A stretch of DNA of 64,000 bases from Micromonospora narathiwatensis (GCF_900089605.1 NZ_LT594324.1:3720001-3784000), one strand, 5' to 3'; counted from the stretch's first letter, positions 16,581 through 25,460 are shown. The notes: generated from the sequence alone by a model not told the origin. Made by a program: numbers and translations.

Positions 16581-17276
16581 TCAGCTCTGGCTCGGCGCCG
16601 GGGTCTCCTCCGTGGTGCCCGGAGCCGGCGTCTCGGTGGTGCCCGGAGCCGGGGACTCGGTGCCACCCGGAGCCGGGGACTCGGTGCCGCCCGGAGCCGG
16701 CGTCGAGGTGCCACCCGGGCCGGGCGTGCCGCTGGCGCTGGTCTGCGGGACCGGGATGCCCAGGGTCTGGGCCAGCGACGTCAGGGCGTCGAGGTGCGCC
16801 TGGAGCACCGGCAGCGCGTCCTGGGCCAGCGTGATCACCGACTGCTCGGAGCCCTGCGAGATCTCGGTCTGGGTGGCCTGGATGGCCTGAACGTGGCTGT
16901 TCAGCTCGGCGGTCACCCACGCCTTGTCGAAGTCAGCACCGCTGAGGTTGTTCAGCTGGTTGATGACGTTCTGCTGGTCCGTGGTCGGGCTGTTCGGCAG
17001 CTGGACGTTCAACTGCTGCGCGGTGGACTTCACCGAGTCGTCCAGCTGGGTGTGGTCCGTCACGAACTGCTTGCCCAGATCCTTCACCTCCGCGTTCTGG
17101 CCCTTCTGCTGGGCCAGGTTGCCCATGTTGATCTCGAAGAGGTTGATCTGGTGCAGCGCCTGCAGGTACTGGGTGTCCTGCGTTGACGGCTGTGCCGCGG
17201 CCTGCGCCGCCGCGGCTGGCGCCAACCCGACCACCACCATGGCGGCCAGGAGTCCGAGGCGTTTGATACCCAACAT
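16581..17276 (-). CDS. secreted DUF4142 protein with Pro/Thr-rich tail
   Basis: A 231-residue protein. Residues 1-30 (MLGIKRLGLLAAMVVVGLAPAAAAQAAA) are a signal peptide. About 35-180 is a DUF4142 ferritin-like four-helix domain (DTQYLQALHQINLFEINMGNLAQQKGQNAEVKDLGKQFVTDHTQLD). The last 50 residues are imperfect repeats of TE-x-PAPGG/TT, a likely wall-spanning linker. The function of DUF4142 is not established. ATG 17276 follows a run of seven G. The upstream region has GGGTAT about 50 nt before the start, which resembles the -10 of SigB/SigF-type promoters; this is tentative. Confidence 0.85.
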   Translation of the reverse strand: MLGIKRLGLLAAMVVVGLAPAAAAQAAAQPSTQDTQYLQALHQINLFEINMGNLAQQKGQNAEVKDLGKQFVTDHTQLDDSVKSTAQQLNVQLPNSPTTDQQNVINQLNNLSGADFDKAWVTAELNSHVQAIQATQTEISQGSEQSVITLAQDALPVLQAHLDALTSLAQTLGIPVPQTSASGTPGPGGTSTPAPGGTESPAPGGTESPAPGTTETPAPGTTEETPAPSQS

Positions 17277-17430
17277 CTTTCCCCCCCTTTTTCGTTGGAC
17301 CGCACGGATACCCGGCTGACCGGGGTTATTCCTGCGAATCCACCCGTCCGGGTCAGGGGGTGGCGGGGCAGCGGAGCGGATGCACGGGGCACGCGGTGTG
17401 CGGGACGGGACGGACGGCGCGGAAACGACC

Positions 17431-17462
17431 GTGGCGCCCGCCGGAGAGCCGGCGGGCGCCAC
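17431..17462 (-). terminator. terminator of the qcrCAB operon
   Basis: A perfect 14-bp stem (17431-17444 with 17449-17462) and AGAG loop, 25 nt beyond the qcrB stop on the minus strand. The downstream strand reads GTCGTTTCC. Confidence 0.75.
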
Positions 17463-17487
17463 GATCAGTGGTACTCGGGTCAGCGGA

Positions 17488-19107
17488 TCAGTGCCGGCTC
17501 TCGCCGCTGCTGATCTCCTCGCGCTCCGGTCGGGGCTCGACCGGCGGGTGCCCCGGCGAGACCGGCGCCTCGGCCGGCTTCTCGATCGGGTAGAAGAAGC
17601 CCCGGACCGCCGGGCCGAGGGCGCCGAGCCGGTTCATCTTCTTCGGGACGACCCAGCCGACGTAGTCCAGCCCCTCGTGGCCCTCGGCCGCGCTGAGCGG
17701 CTGGTGGACCTCGACGAACCGGCCGTCCGGCAGCCGCTTGATGATGCCGGTCTCCACGCCGTGGGCCAGCACCTCCCGGTCGTGCTGCTGCAGACCGAGG
17801 CAGATCCGGTAGGTGATGTAGTAGGCCAGCGGCGGGAGGACCAGCAGGCCGACCCGGCCCGCCCAGGTCATCGCGTTCAGGCTGATGTGGAACTTGTCGG
17901 CGATGACGTCGTTGCCACCGGAGAGCGTCAGCACGACCCAGAACGACAGGGCCATCGCACCCACCGCGGTCCGGGCCGGGACGTCCCGGGGCCGCTGGAG
18001 CAGGTTGTGGTGGCGGTAGTCCTTGAGGCGGCGGGCCTCCAGGAACGGATACATCGTCGACAGGCCCACCAGGATGCCGGGGAGCACGACCGTCGGCCAG
18101 AACAGCGGCGGGATGACGTATCCGTCGCCGATCGGGATGCTGATCTCCCAGCCCGGCATGAGGCGGGTCGAGCCGTCGAGGAACATGACGTACCAGTCGG
18201 GCTGGCTGGCCGAGGAGACCACCCACGCCTCGTACGGGCCGAAGTACCAGATCGGGTTGATCTGGAACAGGCCACCCATCAACGCGATCACGCCGAACAC
18301 GACCAGGAAGAAGCCGGCCTGCTTGATCGCGTACCGCGGGAACATCCGCTCGCCGACCACGTTGTCGTTGGTCCGGCCGGGGCCGGGCCACTGGGTGTGC
18401 TTCTGCTTGAAGACCAGGCCCAGGTGGACGCTGATCAGCGCCACCAGCAGGCCCGGGATGAGCAGCACGTGGGCGATGAAGAACCGGCTGATGATGATGG
18501 TGCCCGGGAACTCCCCGCCGAAGATCGACGAGCTGACCCACGAGCCGATCACCGGAATCGACAGGATGATGCCGGAGGCGATCCGCAGACCCGTGCCGGA
18601 CAGGCCGTCGTCCGGCAGCGAGTAGCCGGTGAAGCCGGCCAGGAAGCCCACCCAGAACAGCAGCGAACCGATGATCCAGTTCGTCTCGCGCGGCTTGCGG
18701 AACGCGCCGGTGAAGAACACCCGGAGCATGTGCACCACGATGGCGGCCATGAACAGCAGCGCCGACCAGTGGTGCATCTGCCGCATGATCAGGCCACCCC
18801 GGACATCGAACGAGATGTCCAGGCTGGACGCGTACGCGGCCGACATCGGGGTGCCCCGCAGCGGGGCGTAGCTGCCGCTGTAGACCACCTCGGCCATCGA
18901 CGGCTCGAAGAAGAAGGTCAGGTAGACACCGGTCAGCAGCAGCACGACGAACGAGAAGAGCGCGATCTCGCCGAGCAGGAAGGACCAGTGGTCGGGGAAG
19001 ACCTTGTTCAGCAGCTTGCGCAGCGGGGTGGCCGCCGAGAAGCGGTCGTCCAGCGCGCCGGCGGTCCGGGCCGGCACCGCTGCTACGTCAAACTTTCGGC
19101 GCTTCAT
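17488..19107 (-). CDS. qcrB: cytochrome bc1 complex cytochrome b subunit QcrB
   Basis: A 539-residue membrane protein with about eight or nine hydrophobic helices and paired histidines for two b hemes (MRQMHHWSALLFMAAIVVHMLRVFFTGAFRKPRE, and HVLLIPGLLVALISVHLGLVFKQKH). The PEWY-like quinol-site region reads IWYFGPYEAW. The C-terminal extension of about 110 residues beyond the classic fold is typical of actinobacterial QcrB. It oxidises menaquinol and passes electrons to the Rieske protein and QcrC in the bc-aa3 supercomplex. ATG 19107 overlaps the qcrA stop (ATGA). Confidence 0.96.
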   Translation of the reverse strand: MKRRKFDVAAVPARTAGALDDRFSAATPLRKLLNKVFPDHWSFLLGEIALFSFVVLLLTGVYLTFFFEPSMAEVVYSGSYAPLRGTPMSAAYASSLDISFDVRGGLIMRQMHHWSALLFMAAIVVHMLRVFFTGAFRKPRETNWIIGSLLFWVGFLAGFTGYSLPDDGLSGTGLRIASGIILSIPVIGSWVSSSIFGGEFPGTIIISRFFIAHVLLIPGLLVALISVHLGLVFKQKHTQWPGPGRTNDNVVGERMFPRYAIKQAGFFLVVFGVIALMGGLFQINPIWYFGPYEAWVVSSASQPDWYVMFLDGSTRLMPGWEISIPIGDGYVIPPLFWPTVVLPGILVGLSTMYPFLEARRLKDYRHHNLLQRPRDVPARTAVGAMALSFWVVLTLSGGNDVIADKFHISLNAMTWAGRVGLLVLPPLAYYITYRICLGLQQHDREVLAHGVETGIIKRLPDGRFVEVHQPLSAAEGHEGLDYVGWVVPKKMNRLGALGPAVRGFFYPIEKPAEAPVSPGHPPVEPRPEREEISSGESRH

Positions 19108-20189
19108 GGCCGCTCCCAGAAGTCGGGACCGATGGTTTCGGTGTAGTCGGACTTCGCCACGAAGAAGCCCTCCCCGTCCACCTCGATCGGCAGCTGCGGC
19201 AGCGGCCGGTTCGCCGGGCCGAAGACCGGCTTGGCGTTGTCGGTGATGAGGAACTGCGACTGGTGGCAGGGGCAGAGCAGCCGGTTGGTCTGCTGCTCGA
19301 AGAGGCTCGCGGGGCAGCCGGCGTGCGTGCAGATCTTGGAGAACGCCGCGAAGTTGCCCCACATGTAGTCGCCGTGCCCGACCCGGGCGTTGGCCACGCG
19401 CGACTTCTCCGCGTCGCCGTCCCGCAGGTGGATCAGCAGGGTCGGCGAGTCGGCGTACTTGTTGCTGACGCCGCCGTCGACGCCCGGGAAGACGGTGAGC
19501 TGACCACCGACGCTGACGTCCGCCGGGCGGATCGGCCGGCCGTCCTCGCGGATCAGCCGGATCTTCTTCCCGTCCACCGGCTTGAACCCGGTGGTGAACA
19601 TCTGGTTGTTCTTGTGGGGGTTCTGGATCAGGCCGCCCACCAGCGGCGCCGCGGCCACCAGGCCGACCGGCGCGAGACCGGCCATCAGCGAGGCGCCGAG
19701 CAGCGGCCGGCGCCGGACGCCCAGCTCGTCGGCCATGTAGAGCATCGTCTCGCCGGTGATCCGGCGGTCCTCCGAGGAACTCGGCTGGTCGTGCCGGTCC
19801 TGGATGGAGACCTCCTTCGGGAGCAGCTTCTTGCCCCAGGTGAGGATGCCGAAGCCGACGGCGAGCAGCGCGATGCCGAGGGTCACGCCGAGCAGCGGGG
19901 TGTACCACTTGTCACCGCCGCGGCCCGGCTCCCACTGCCACGGCCACCAGATGTAGACGACCAGGAACGCGGTGGCGGCCAGGCCGGTCAGCAGGAAGAA
20001 CGTGGCGACCGTACGGGTCATCCGGCGCTCCGCCTTGCTGCCCGCGACCACCTGCGGCTCGTAGTGGACGATCTCGATGTCGTCCCGCCGCGCGCCCTCC
20101 TGGACGATGTCGAACCGGGACAGCCGCGGGTCGTTCACGTCGAGCGGCTCCCGGCCCTGCGGCGCCTGGTGCTCGATATGGGTGCTCAT
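19104..20189 (-). CDS. qcrA: Rieske iron-sulfur subunit QcrA
   Basis: A 361-residue protein with three membrane segments in its first 200 residues, characteristic of actinobacterial QcrA, and a C-terminal Rieske domain binding a [2Fe-2S] cluster through CTHAGCPASLFE and CPCHQSQF. It takes electrons from menaquinol at the QcrB site. ATG 20189 overlaps the stop of a 24-codon ORF (ATGA) that bridges the gap from qcrC; GAGG 7 nt upstream serves as its ribosome site. The order qcrC-qcrA-qcrB is the actinobacterial standard. Confidence 0.96.
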   Translation of the reverse strand: MSTHIEHQAPQGREPLDVNDPRLSRFDIVQEGARRDDIEIVHYEPQVVAGSKAERRMTRTVATFFLLTGLAATAFLVVYIWWPWQWEPGRGGDKWYTPLLGVTLGIALLAVGFGILTWGKKLLPKEVSIQDRHDQPSSSEDRRITGETMLYMADELGVRRRPLLGASLMAGLAPVGLVAAAPLVGGLIQNPHKNNQMFTTGFKPVDGKKIRLIREDGRPIRPADVSVGGQLTVFPGVDGGVSNKYADSPTLLIHLRDGDAEKSRVANARVGHGDYMWGNFAAFSKICTHAGCPASLFEQQTNRLLCPCHQSQFLITDNAKPVFGPANRPLPQLPIEVDGEGFFVAKSDYTETIGPDFWERP

Positions 20190-20260
20190 GCCGCCACCTC
20201 GCTACGGGCGGCGCCGGGGGTCGACGCCGCAGCACTGAAACGAATGGTTCGCTCGGTCAC
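20186..20260 (-). CDS. putative 24-aa coupling ORF between qcrC and qcrA
   Basis: GTG 20260 overlaps the qcrC stop (GTGA) and its TGA overlaps the qcrA start (ATGA), so a ribosome could pass through all three. The peptide begins VTERTIRFSAAAS and ends RSEVAA. It resembles a second 24-codon ORF at 26613-26687 upstream of the cysteine desulfurase, including V-x-ERTIR-x-S-x-AA and RSE at matching positions. Translation has not been shown; a dispersed nucleotide repeat is the main alternative. Confidence 0.45.
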   Translation of the reverse strand: MTERTIRFSAAASTPGAARSEVAA

Positions 20261-21093
20261 GACTTGCCCGCAATCCACAGGCTCGCGAAGACCAGCGCGA
20301 CGATGCCGACCAGGAAGGCCGCCACGCCCTCGGTCGACGGGCCGTACCGGCCCAGGTTGAAACCGCCCTGGTCCTGGTCGGCCTTCAGGGTCTCCTGGAT
20401 GTAGGCGATGATGTCCGCCTTCTCCTGCGGAGAGATCTGGTTGTCCCCGAACACCGGCATGTTCTGCGGGCCGCTCAGCATCGCGGCGTAGATCTGCCGG
20501 TCGCTGGCCGGCTTGAGGCTCGGCGCGTACTTGCCGGAGGAGAGGGCACCGCCGCCGCCGCCGAAGGCGTGGCACTGCGAGCAGTTGATCCGGAACAGCT
20601 CGCCACCGGTGGCCAGGTCGGCGTTCTGGCGCAGGTTGTTCCCAGCGGGGACCTGCGGGCCGCCGCCGAGTTCCTGGATGTACTGGCCGAGCTGGCGCAC
20701 CTGCTCGTCGGTGAACGACGGCGGCTTGCGCATGGCCTGGGCCTCCTGCCGGGCCATCGGCATCCGACCGGTGCTGACCTGGAACTCGACCGCCGCCGAA
20801 CCGACACCGATCAGGCTCGGACCGCGGCCGTCGATGCCCTGCGCGTTGCGCCCGTGACAGCTCACACAGCTCACGTCGAACAGCGCCTTGCCCTCGTTGG
20901 CGGCGGCGCTCAGGGGCGGCGTGTCCTGCGCCTGCACGCCGGGGGCGAAGACGGTGTAGGCGCCGCCGGCCAGCATCAGCGCGGCGGCCAGCCGGACCGC
21001 GGCACCCAGCCGGCGGCGGCCCCTGCTGCGCGCTACGGGCCGCCCGCGCAGCCGCGCGAGCAGACCGCGTCGGCGGTCGTTGTCAGAAGTCAT
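20257..21093 (-). CDS. qcrC: di-heme cytochrome c subunit QcrC
   Basis: A 278-residue protein. A basic N-terminus and hydrophobic helix (LAAALMLAGGAYTVFAPG, about 30-48) anchor or export it. Two cytochrome c domains carry CVSCHG and CSQCHA heme motifs with distal methionines in later segments (GRMPM, NMPVFG). A C-terminal membrane helix (GVAAFLVGIVALVFASLWIAG) holds it in the membrane. It replaces soluble cytochrome c by wiring bc1 directly to the aa3 oxidase. ATG 21093 has AAGGA 8 nt upstream. It follows ctaE by 72 nt on the same strand. Confidence 0.95.
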   Translation of the reverse strand: MTSDNDRRRGLLARLRGRPVARSRGRRRLGAAVRLAAALMLAGGAYTVFAPGVQAQDTPPLSAAANEGKALFDVSCVSCHGRNAQGIDGRGPSLIGVGSAAVEFQVSTGRMPMARQEAQAMRKPPSFTDEQVRQLGQYIQELGGGPQVPAGNNLRQNADLATGGELFRINCSQCHAFGGGGGALSSGKYAPSLKPASDRQIYAAMLSGPQNMPVFGDNQISPQEKADIIAYIQETLKADQDQGGFNLGRYGPSTEGVAAFLVGIVALVFASLWIAGKS

Positions 21094-21165
21094 GACCTGT
21101 GTCCTTAACCGGTTGGACCTTGTCTCAGGGGACGGAGCAGCGGCGCGGTACGTGACGCGCCAAGA

Positions 21166-21765
21166 TCACTGGAGCCAGTAGATCATGGCGTAGAGCCCGA
21201 TCCACACGACGTCGACGAAGTGCCAGTAGTAGGACACGACGATGGCCGACGTGGCCTGCGCCGGGGTGAACCGGCCCATGGTGGTGCGGATCATGAAGAT
21301 GACGAAGGCGATCAGACCGCCGGTCACGTGCAGACCGTGGAAGCCGGTGGTCAGGTAGAACATCGACCCGTACCCGTCCGCGTTGATCTTGACGCCCTCG
21401 TGCACCAGGTTGCGGTACTCGTTCGCCTGGCCGAGCACGAAGATCAAACCCATCACGAAGGTGATCGTGAACCACCGGCGGAGGGCGTGGACGTCACCCT
21501 TCTCGGCCGCGAAGACACCGAGCTGGCAGGTCACCGAGGAGAGCACCAGGATCACCGTGAAGGTGGTCGCATAGGGGATGTTCAGGATCTCGGTGTGCTT
21601 CTCCCACTGCTCCGGCGCCGCCGCGCGGATCGAGAAGTACATCGCGAACAGCGCCGCGAAGAACATGAGTTCGCTGGAGAGCCACACGATCGTCCCGACG
21701 CTGACCATGTTGGGGCGCGTCAGAGAGTGGATCCGGCTCTTGTCAATGGCTGGGGCCGCAGTCAC
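21166..21765 (-). CDS. ctaE: cytochrome c oxidase subunit III
   Basis: A 199-residue protein with five hydrophobic helices and the subunit III patterns [20 protein letters not shown] and [16 protein letters not shown]. It stabilises the aa3 oxidase core. It is the first gene of the minus-strand ctaE-qcrC-qcrA-qcrB cluster. The GTG at 21765 has no clear ribosome site but an AATAAT box 6 nt upstream, so a leaderless start is possible. Confidence 0.95.
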   Translation of the reverse strand: MTAAPAIDKSRIHSLTRPNMVSVGTIVWLSSELMFFAALFAMYFSIRAAAPEQWEKHTEILNIPYATTFTVILVLSSVTCQLGVFAAEKGDVHALRRWFTITFVMGLIFVLGQANEYRNLVHEGVKINADGYGSMFYLTTGFHGLHVTGGLIAFVIFMIRTTMGRFTPAQATSAIVVSYYWHFVDVVWIGLYAMIYWLQ

Positions 21766-21860
21766 GCGGTCATTATTGCCCTTGACCGGGAACGACGATC
21801 AGCGGGGTGGCAAACCCGTGCCGACAGTGGCCCGATCGGGGTCGTCCGCTTCGCCTGACC

Positions 21861-21866
21861 TACCCT
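21861..21866 (+). promoter_or_regulatory. TACCCT -10 box, leaderless start
   Basis: TACCCT with a 7-nt gap to GTG 21874, in the divergent space between ctaE and the ctaG-like gene. Confidence 0.5.
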
Positions 21867-21873
21867 GAAAAGC

Positions 21874-22842
21874 GTGCTGCACGCCGATCCGATCTTCGCC
21901 GCCACCTCGGGCGCTCCGCCATCCCTCGCTCCGGCGATCCTGGCGGCGGGGAACGAGGCCGTCCCGCCGCCGTTCACCGTCGCCCGGATCCTCACCGAGA
22001 CCCGGCTGAACAGCTGGTTAGCCCTCGGGCTGCTCCTCGCCGCCGGCCTCTACCTGTACGGCGTGTACCGGCTGCGGCTGCGCGGCGACCGCTGGCCGGC
22101 GGTCCGCACGGTGTGCTTCCTCGTACCCGGCCTGGGCGGCATCGCGGCGGTCACGCTCAGCGGGCTGGGCGCGTACGACACCACCCTGCTGTCGGTGCAC
22201 ATGGTGCAGCACATGGCGCTGTCCATGGTCTCGCCGATCTTCCTGGCGCTCGGTGCCCCGGTGACGCTCGCCCTGCGTACGCTCCCGGTGCGGCCCCGCA
22301 AGCGGCTGCTGGCGATCGTGCACAGCCGGATCGCCCGGATCTACAGCTTCCCGCTGGTCGCGTTCGCCATCTTCGTGGTGAACCCGTTCGCGCTCTACTT
22401 CACCGACCTCTACCACTACACCCTGCAGCACGAGTGGGCGCACGAGCTGGTGCACGCCCACTTCATCGCCACCGGCTGCGTCTTCTTCTGGCCGCTGCTC
22501 GGCCTGGACCCGCTGCCCGGCCGCTGGCCGTACCCGGCCCGGGCGCTGCTGATGGTGCTCTCCGTGCCGTTCCACACCGTGCTCGGGCTCACGATCATGC
22601 AGAGCACCACCCTGCTCGGCGGCGACTGGTACCCGTCGCTGGGGCTGAGCTGGTCGGACCCGTGGAACGACCAGGTGGTGGCCGGCGGCGTGCTCTGGGC
22701 CGGCGGCGAGTTCGTCAGCGTCACCATGTTGGCCGTGCTGGTCGTCCAGTGGATCAAACAGTCCGAACGCGAGGCCCGCCGGCTGGACCGCGAGCTGGAC
22801 CGCCAGGAGGCCCGCGAGCGGGCCGCCGAGGCCGCCGGCTGA
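21874..22842 (+). CDS. cytochrome c oxidase assembly protein, caa3_CtaG family
   Basis: A 322-residue membrane protein with seven to eight hydrophobic segments and conserved histidines at membrane borders (SVHMVQHMALSMVSPIFLALGAP, HEWAHELVHAHFIATGCVFFWPLLG), the layout of the caa3_CtaG family implicated in copper delivery to or assembly of cytochrome oxidase. The C-terminus is a charged helix (ESREARRLDRELDRQEAR-like). It is divergent from ctaE, consistent with a joint role in oxidase biogenesis. GTG 21874 is chosen from the -10 spacing. Confidence 0.88.
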   Translation: MLHADPIFAATSGAPPSLAPAILAAGNEAVPPPFTVARILTETRLNSWLALGLLLAAGLYLYGVYRLRLRGDRWPAVRTVCFLVPGLGGIAAVTLSGLGAYDTTLLSVHMVQHMALSMVSPIFLALGAPVTLALRTLPVRPRKRLLAIVHSRIARIYSFPLVAFAIFVVNPFALYFTDLYHYTLQHEWAHELVHAHFIATGCVFFWPLLGLDPLPGRWPYPARALLMVLSVPFHTVLGLTIMQSTTLLGGDWYPSLGLSWSDPWNDQVVAGGVLWAGGEFVSVTMLAVLVVQWIKQSEREARRLDRELDRQEARERAAEAAG

Positions 22843-22883
22843 GCTCCGCGAGGGCGGGCCGTCCGCCCGGATGTGACGACCGC

Positions 22884-22889
22884 TACGAT
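22884..22889 (+). promoter_or_regulatory. TACGAT -10 box of the receiver-like gene
   Basis: TACGAT about 32 nt before ATG 22921, leaving a short leader with GGGAG. Confidence 0.45.
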
Positions 22890-22920
22890 CAGCGGGCAGC
22901 TACGAAGTGGGAGTGCCGGC

Positions 22921-23319
22921 ATGAGTGAGCGTCTTTACACCGTCCTGCTCTACAGCGACGACCCGAAGGTCCGCGACCAGATGCGGCTCGCCGTCGGCAC
23001 CCGCCCCGCGCCCGGGATCGAGATCGAGTTCGTCGAGGCCTCCGACTACGCCGAGTGCGTCCGGCTCGTCGACGACTACGAGATCGACCTGCTCCTGCTC
23101 GACGGCGAGGCGACCCCGGGCGGCGGCATCGGCATCGCCCGCCAGATCAAGGACGACCGGGACGACGCCCCGCCGACCTGCGTGGTGCTCGCCCGCGCCG
23201 CCGACCGCTGGCTGGCCGCGTACGCCGAGGTCGACGCCACGCTGGCCCACCCGCTCGACCCGGTGACCACCGGCACCACCGTCGCCGAGCTGCTGCGGCG
23301 TACGCACGCCGTGGCCTGA
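22921..23319 (+). CDS. atypical response-regulator receiver domain protein
   Basis: A 132-residue single-domain protein with the receiver fold: acidic pair (LLYSDDPKVRDQM), a central aspartate at the end of strand 3 (IDLLLLDGEATPGG) and LARA after strand 4. The switch Thr/Ser is Ala and the invariant strand-5 lysine is His (LAHPLDP), so phosphorylation switching is doubtful. No output domain or kinase lies nearby. A pseudo-receiver protein-interaction role is likely. It precedes trpD, separated by a hairpin. Confidence 0.75.
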   Translation: MSERLYTVLLYSDDPKVRDQMRLAVGTRPAPGIEIEFVEASDYAECVRLVDDYEIDLLLLDGEATPGGGIGIARQIKDDRDDAPPTCVVLARAADRWLAAYAEVDATLAHPLDPVTTGTTVAELLRRTHAVA

Positions 23320-23330
23320 GCCGACCCACC

Positions 23331-23360
23331 CGGCGCCACGGCAGCGTGGCCGTGGCGCCG
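23331..23360 (+). terminator. hairpin terminator after the receiver-like gene
   Basis: A perfect 10-bp stem (23331-23340 with 23351-23360) and 10-nt loop, 11 nt past the stop. Confidence 0.6.
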
Positions 23361-23457
23361 ACGCTCCGGCCACAGTTCGGCCGCCGCGCCGCCAGGCGAC
23401 GCCGGCACGGATGAGGGCCGCCACACCCGCCTTCCACGCCCGCTCAGGAGGCCCACC

Positions 23458-24504
23458 ATGGGCGAACGGACCTGGCCACTGCTGCTCAACGCGCTGCTGC
23501 GCGGTGAGGAACTCTCCACCGCCGACACCGCCTGGGCGATGGACGAGATCATGACCGGCTCGGCCAGTCCGGTGCAGGTGGCCGGCTTCGCGGTGGCGCT
23601 GCGCGCCAAGGGTGAGACCCCGGCCGAGCTGACCGGCCTGGTGGAGGCGATGCTCGGCTGCTCCGTCGAGGTCGAGCTGCCCGAGGAGGTACGCGCCACC
23701 GCGCTCGACGTGGTCGGCACCGGCGGCGACCTCGCGCACACGGTCAACATCTCCACGATGACGGCGCTCGTGGTGGCCGGGGCCGGCGTGCGGGTGGTCA
23801 AGCACGGCAACCGGGCCGCCTCCTCGTCCTGCGGCACCGCCGACCTGCTGGAACACCTCGGCGTACCGCTGGACCTGACCCCCGAGCAGGTGGCCCGGTG
23901 CGTGGCGGAGGCCGGCATCGGCTTCTGCTTCGCGGCCCGGTTCCACCCGGGGATGCGCCACGCCGGACCGGTCCGGCGGGAGGTCGGCGTACCCACCTTC
24001 TTCAACTTCCTCGGCCCGCTGACCAACCCGGCCCGCCCCCGGGCCGGCGCGGTCGGCTGCTTCGACCTGCGGATGGCGCCGGTGATGGCGGCCGTCTTCG
24101 CGGCCCGCGGCGACTCGGTGGTCGTGATGCGCGGCGAGGACGGGCTGGACGAGTTCACCACCGCCGCGCCGACCCGGGTCTGGGTGGCCCAGCAGGGCAC
24201 CGTCAGAGAAGCGCTGCTGGACGCGACGGAGCTGGGGGTACCCCGGTCCACCCTGGCCGATCTGCGGGGCGGGGACGCCGCGTACAACGCCGGGGTGGCC
24301 CGTCGGCTGCTGGCCGGCGAGACCGGCCCGGTCCGGGACGCGGTGCTGGTGAACGCCGCTACGGCGCTGGCCACCCAGGGCCCGCTCGACGGCGACCTGC
24401 ACGAGGCGCTGCGGGCCGGCCTGACCCGGGCGGCCGAGTCGATCGACTCCGGAGCCGCGGCCGGCGTCCTGGACCGGTGGCTCGAGGTCGGCCGTTCCCT
24501 CTGA
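23458..24504 (+). CDS. trpD: anthranilate phosphoribosyltransferase TrpD
   Basis: A 348-residue enzyme of tryptophan synthesis that joins anthranilate to phosphoribosyl pyrophosphate. It has the PRPP motif [17 protein letters not shown], the anthranilate-site segment [21 protein letters not shown] and [11 protein letters not shown]. It has normal length and stands apart from other trp genes, as in mycobacteria where trpD lies beside the respiratory cluster. ATG 23458 follows AGGAGG. Confidence 0.96.
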   Translation: MGERTWPLLLNALLRGEELSTADTAWAMDEIMTGSASPVQVAGFAVALRAKGETPAELTGLVEAMLGCSVEVELPEEVRATALDVVGTGGDLAHTVNISTMTALVVAGAGVRVVKHGNRAASSSCGTADLLEHLGVPLDLTPEQVARCVAEAGIGFCFAARFHPGMRHAGPVRREVGVPTFFNFLGPLTNPARPRAGAVGCFDLRMAPVMAAVFAARGDSVVVMRGEDGLDEFTTAAPTRVWVAQQGTVREALLDATELGVPRSTLADLRGGDAAYNAGVARRLLAGETGPVRDAVLVNAATALATQGPLDGDLHEALRAGLTRAAESIDSGAAAGVLDRWLEVGRSL

Positions 24505-24598
24505 CCGGCCGGTGATCCGCCGGGCGGCGTCGCACGTCGCTCCGCCGGGCCGTACCCGCGCCGGAAGCGTCAGACGGGCGTGCCAAACTACACGGGAG

Positions 24599-24604
24599 TA
24601 ATTT
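24599..24604 (+). promoter_or_regulatory. TAATTT -10 box of the zinc-ribbon gene
   Basis: TAATTT lies in a locally AT-rich patch (24586-24615) that stands out in this GC-rich window, about 62 nt before GTG 24667. Confidence 0.45.
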
Positions 24605-24666
24605 TCCGTTTTCCGCCGATGCCAGCACCATTCCTCGGCAGGCACCGGAGGCGAGAGGAGACGCCC

Positions 24667-24867
24667 GTGTCGGACCGCGAGCTGTACTGCGACATCTGCC
24701 AGGGCGTCGTGCTGTTCGAGACGCCGCCCCGCGCCGACGGCCACGGCGCCGAACCGGAATGGTCTGAGCTGGCCTGCACCGGCTGCGGCGCCGCGCTGCT
24801 GATCGCGGGCGCCGCCGTCCGCGCCCCGCGCCGCCACCGCCGCCCGGCCCACCGCCGCGCCGCCTGA
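24667..24867 (+). CDS. small zinc-ribbon protein (66 aa)
   Basis: The sequence starts VSDRELYCDICQGVVLFE and contains a second pair ACTGCGA, giving CxxC-x~28-CxxC, a zinc-ribbon spacing. The tail (RAPRRHRRPAHRRAA) is strongly basic and could bind nucleic acid. GTG 24667 follows GAGAGGAG. No closer family assignment. It lies alone between trpD and the convergent cytochrome oxidase genes. Confidence 0.65.
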   Translation: MSDRELYCDICQGVVLFETPPRADGHGAEPEWSELACTGCGAALLIAGAAVRAPRRHRRPAHRRAA

Positions 24868-24983
24868 CCCTCCCACGACCGACGGGCCGGCGACCCCACG
24901 GCGGGACACCGCCCGTAGCGGCAGCTCCGGGTCACGGCGCGGGCGCTCGACACGCCGAGCGGGATCCACCGCGGCACGTACGC

Positions 24984-25019
24984 GTGAGGCCCGCCTCCCC
25001 GACGGGAGGCGGGCCTCAC
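24984..25019. terminator. bidirectional terminator after ctaF
   Basis: A perfect 16-bp stem (24984-24999 with 25004-25019) with loop CGAC lies between the convergent zinc-ribbon and ctaF stops, 15 nt from the ctaF stop. Confidence 0.8.
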
Positions 25020-25034
25020 GGTGTTGCCGTCAGC

Positions 25035-25460
25035 TCAGTGCTCGGCGGTCCGGCGGGTGCCGGAGTAGTACTCGAAGAGCAGGCCGCAGGCGGCGAAGAT
25101 GACCGCCACCAGGCCCAGGCCCAGCAGCCACATCTGCCAGAAGACCAGCCCGGTGCCGGCGATCGCGGCGGCCAGGGCCAGGCCGAACGGCCAGTAGCTG
25201 CCCGGGCTGAAGAAGCCGACCTCGCCCGCGCCGTCGGCGATCTCGCCGTCCGGACGGTCCTCCGGGCGCAGGTCGATACGCCGGGAGATGAACCAGAAGA
25301 AGCCGCCGCACATCGAGCAGAGCAGGAACGACAGCAGCAGCGCCACCGTGCCGACCCACTCGATCCGACCGCTCTCGCCGTGCGTCCAGGCGCCGTAGAG
25401 AATGGTGACGCCGAAGAGGAACGCCGCGACGGTCAGGAAGATTCGCCACTCGGTCTTCAT
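25035..25460 (-). CDS. ctaF: cytochrome c oxidase subunit IV, actinobacterial type
   Basis: A 141-residue membrane protein with four hydrophobic helices (FLTVAAFLFGVTILYGAW, VGTVALLLSFLLCSMCGGFFWF, LALAAAIAGTGLVFWQMWLLGLGLVAVIF). The sequence matches the actinobacterial CtaF that co-purifies with the aa3 oxidase. It follows ctaC with a 10-nt gap. Subunit I (ctaD) is not in the window. Confidence 0.93.
   Translation of the reverse strand: MKTEWRIFLTVAAFLFGVTILYGAWTHGESGRIEWVGTVALLLSFLLCSMCGGFFWFISRRIDLRPEDRPDGEIADGAGEVGFFSPGSYWPFGLALAAAIAGTGLVFWQMWLLGLGLVAVIFAACGLLFEYYSGTRRTAEH

Noticed and set aside
17488..19908. 806-codon frame that would fuse QcrA-region sequence to QcrB
   Set aside because: The upstream part is a wrong-frame reading of the Rieske gene; cytochrome b homology starts at ATG 19107.
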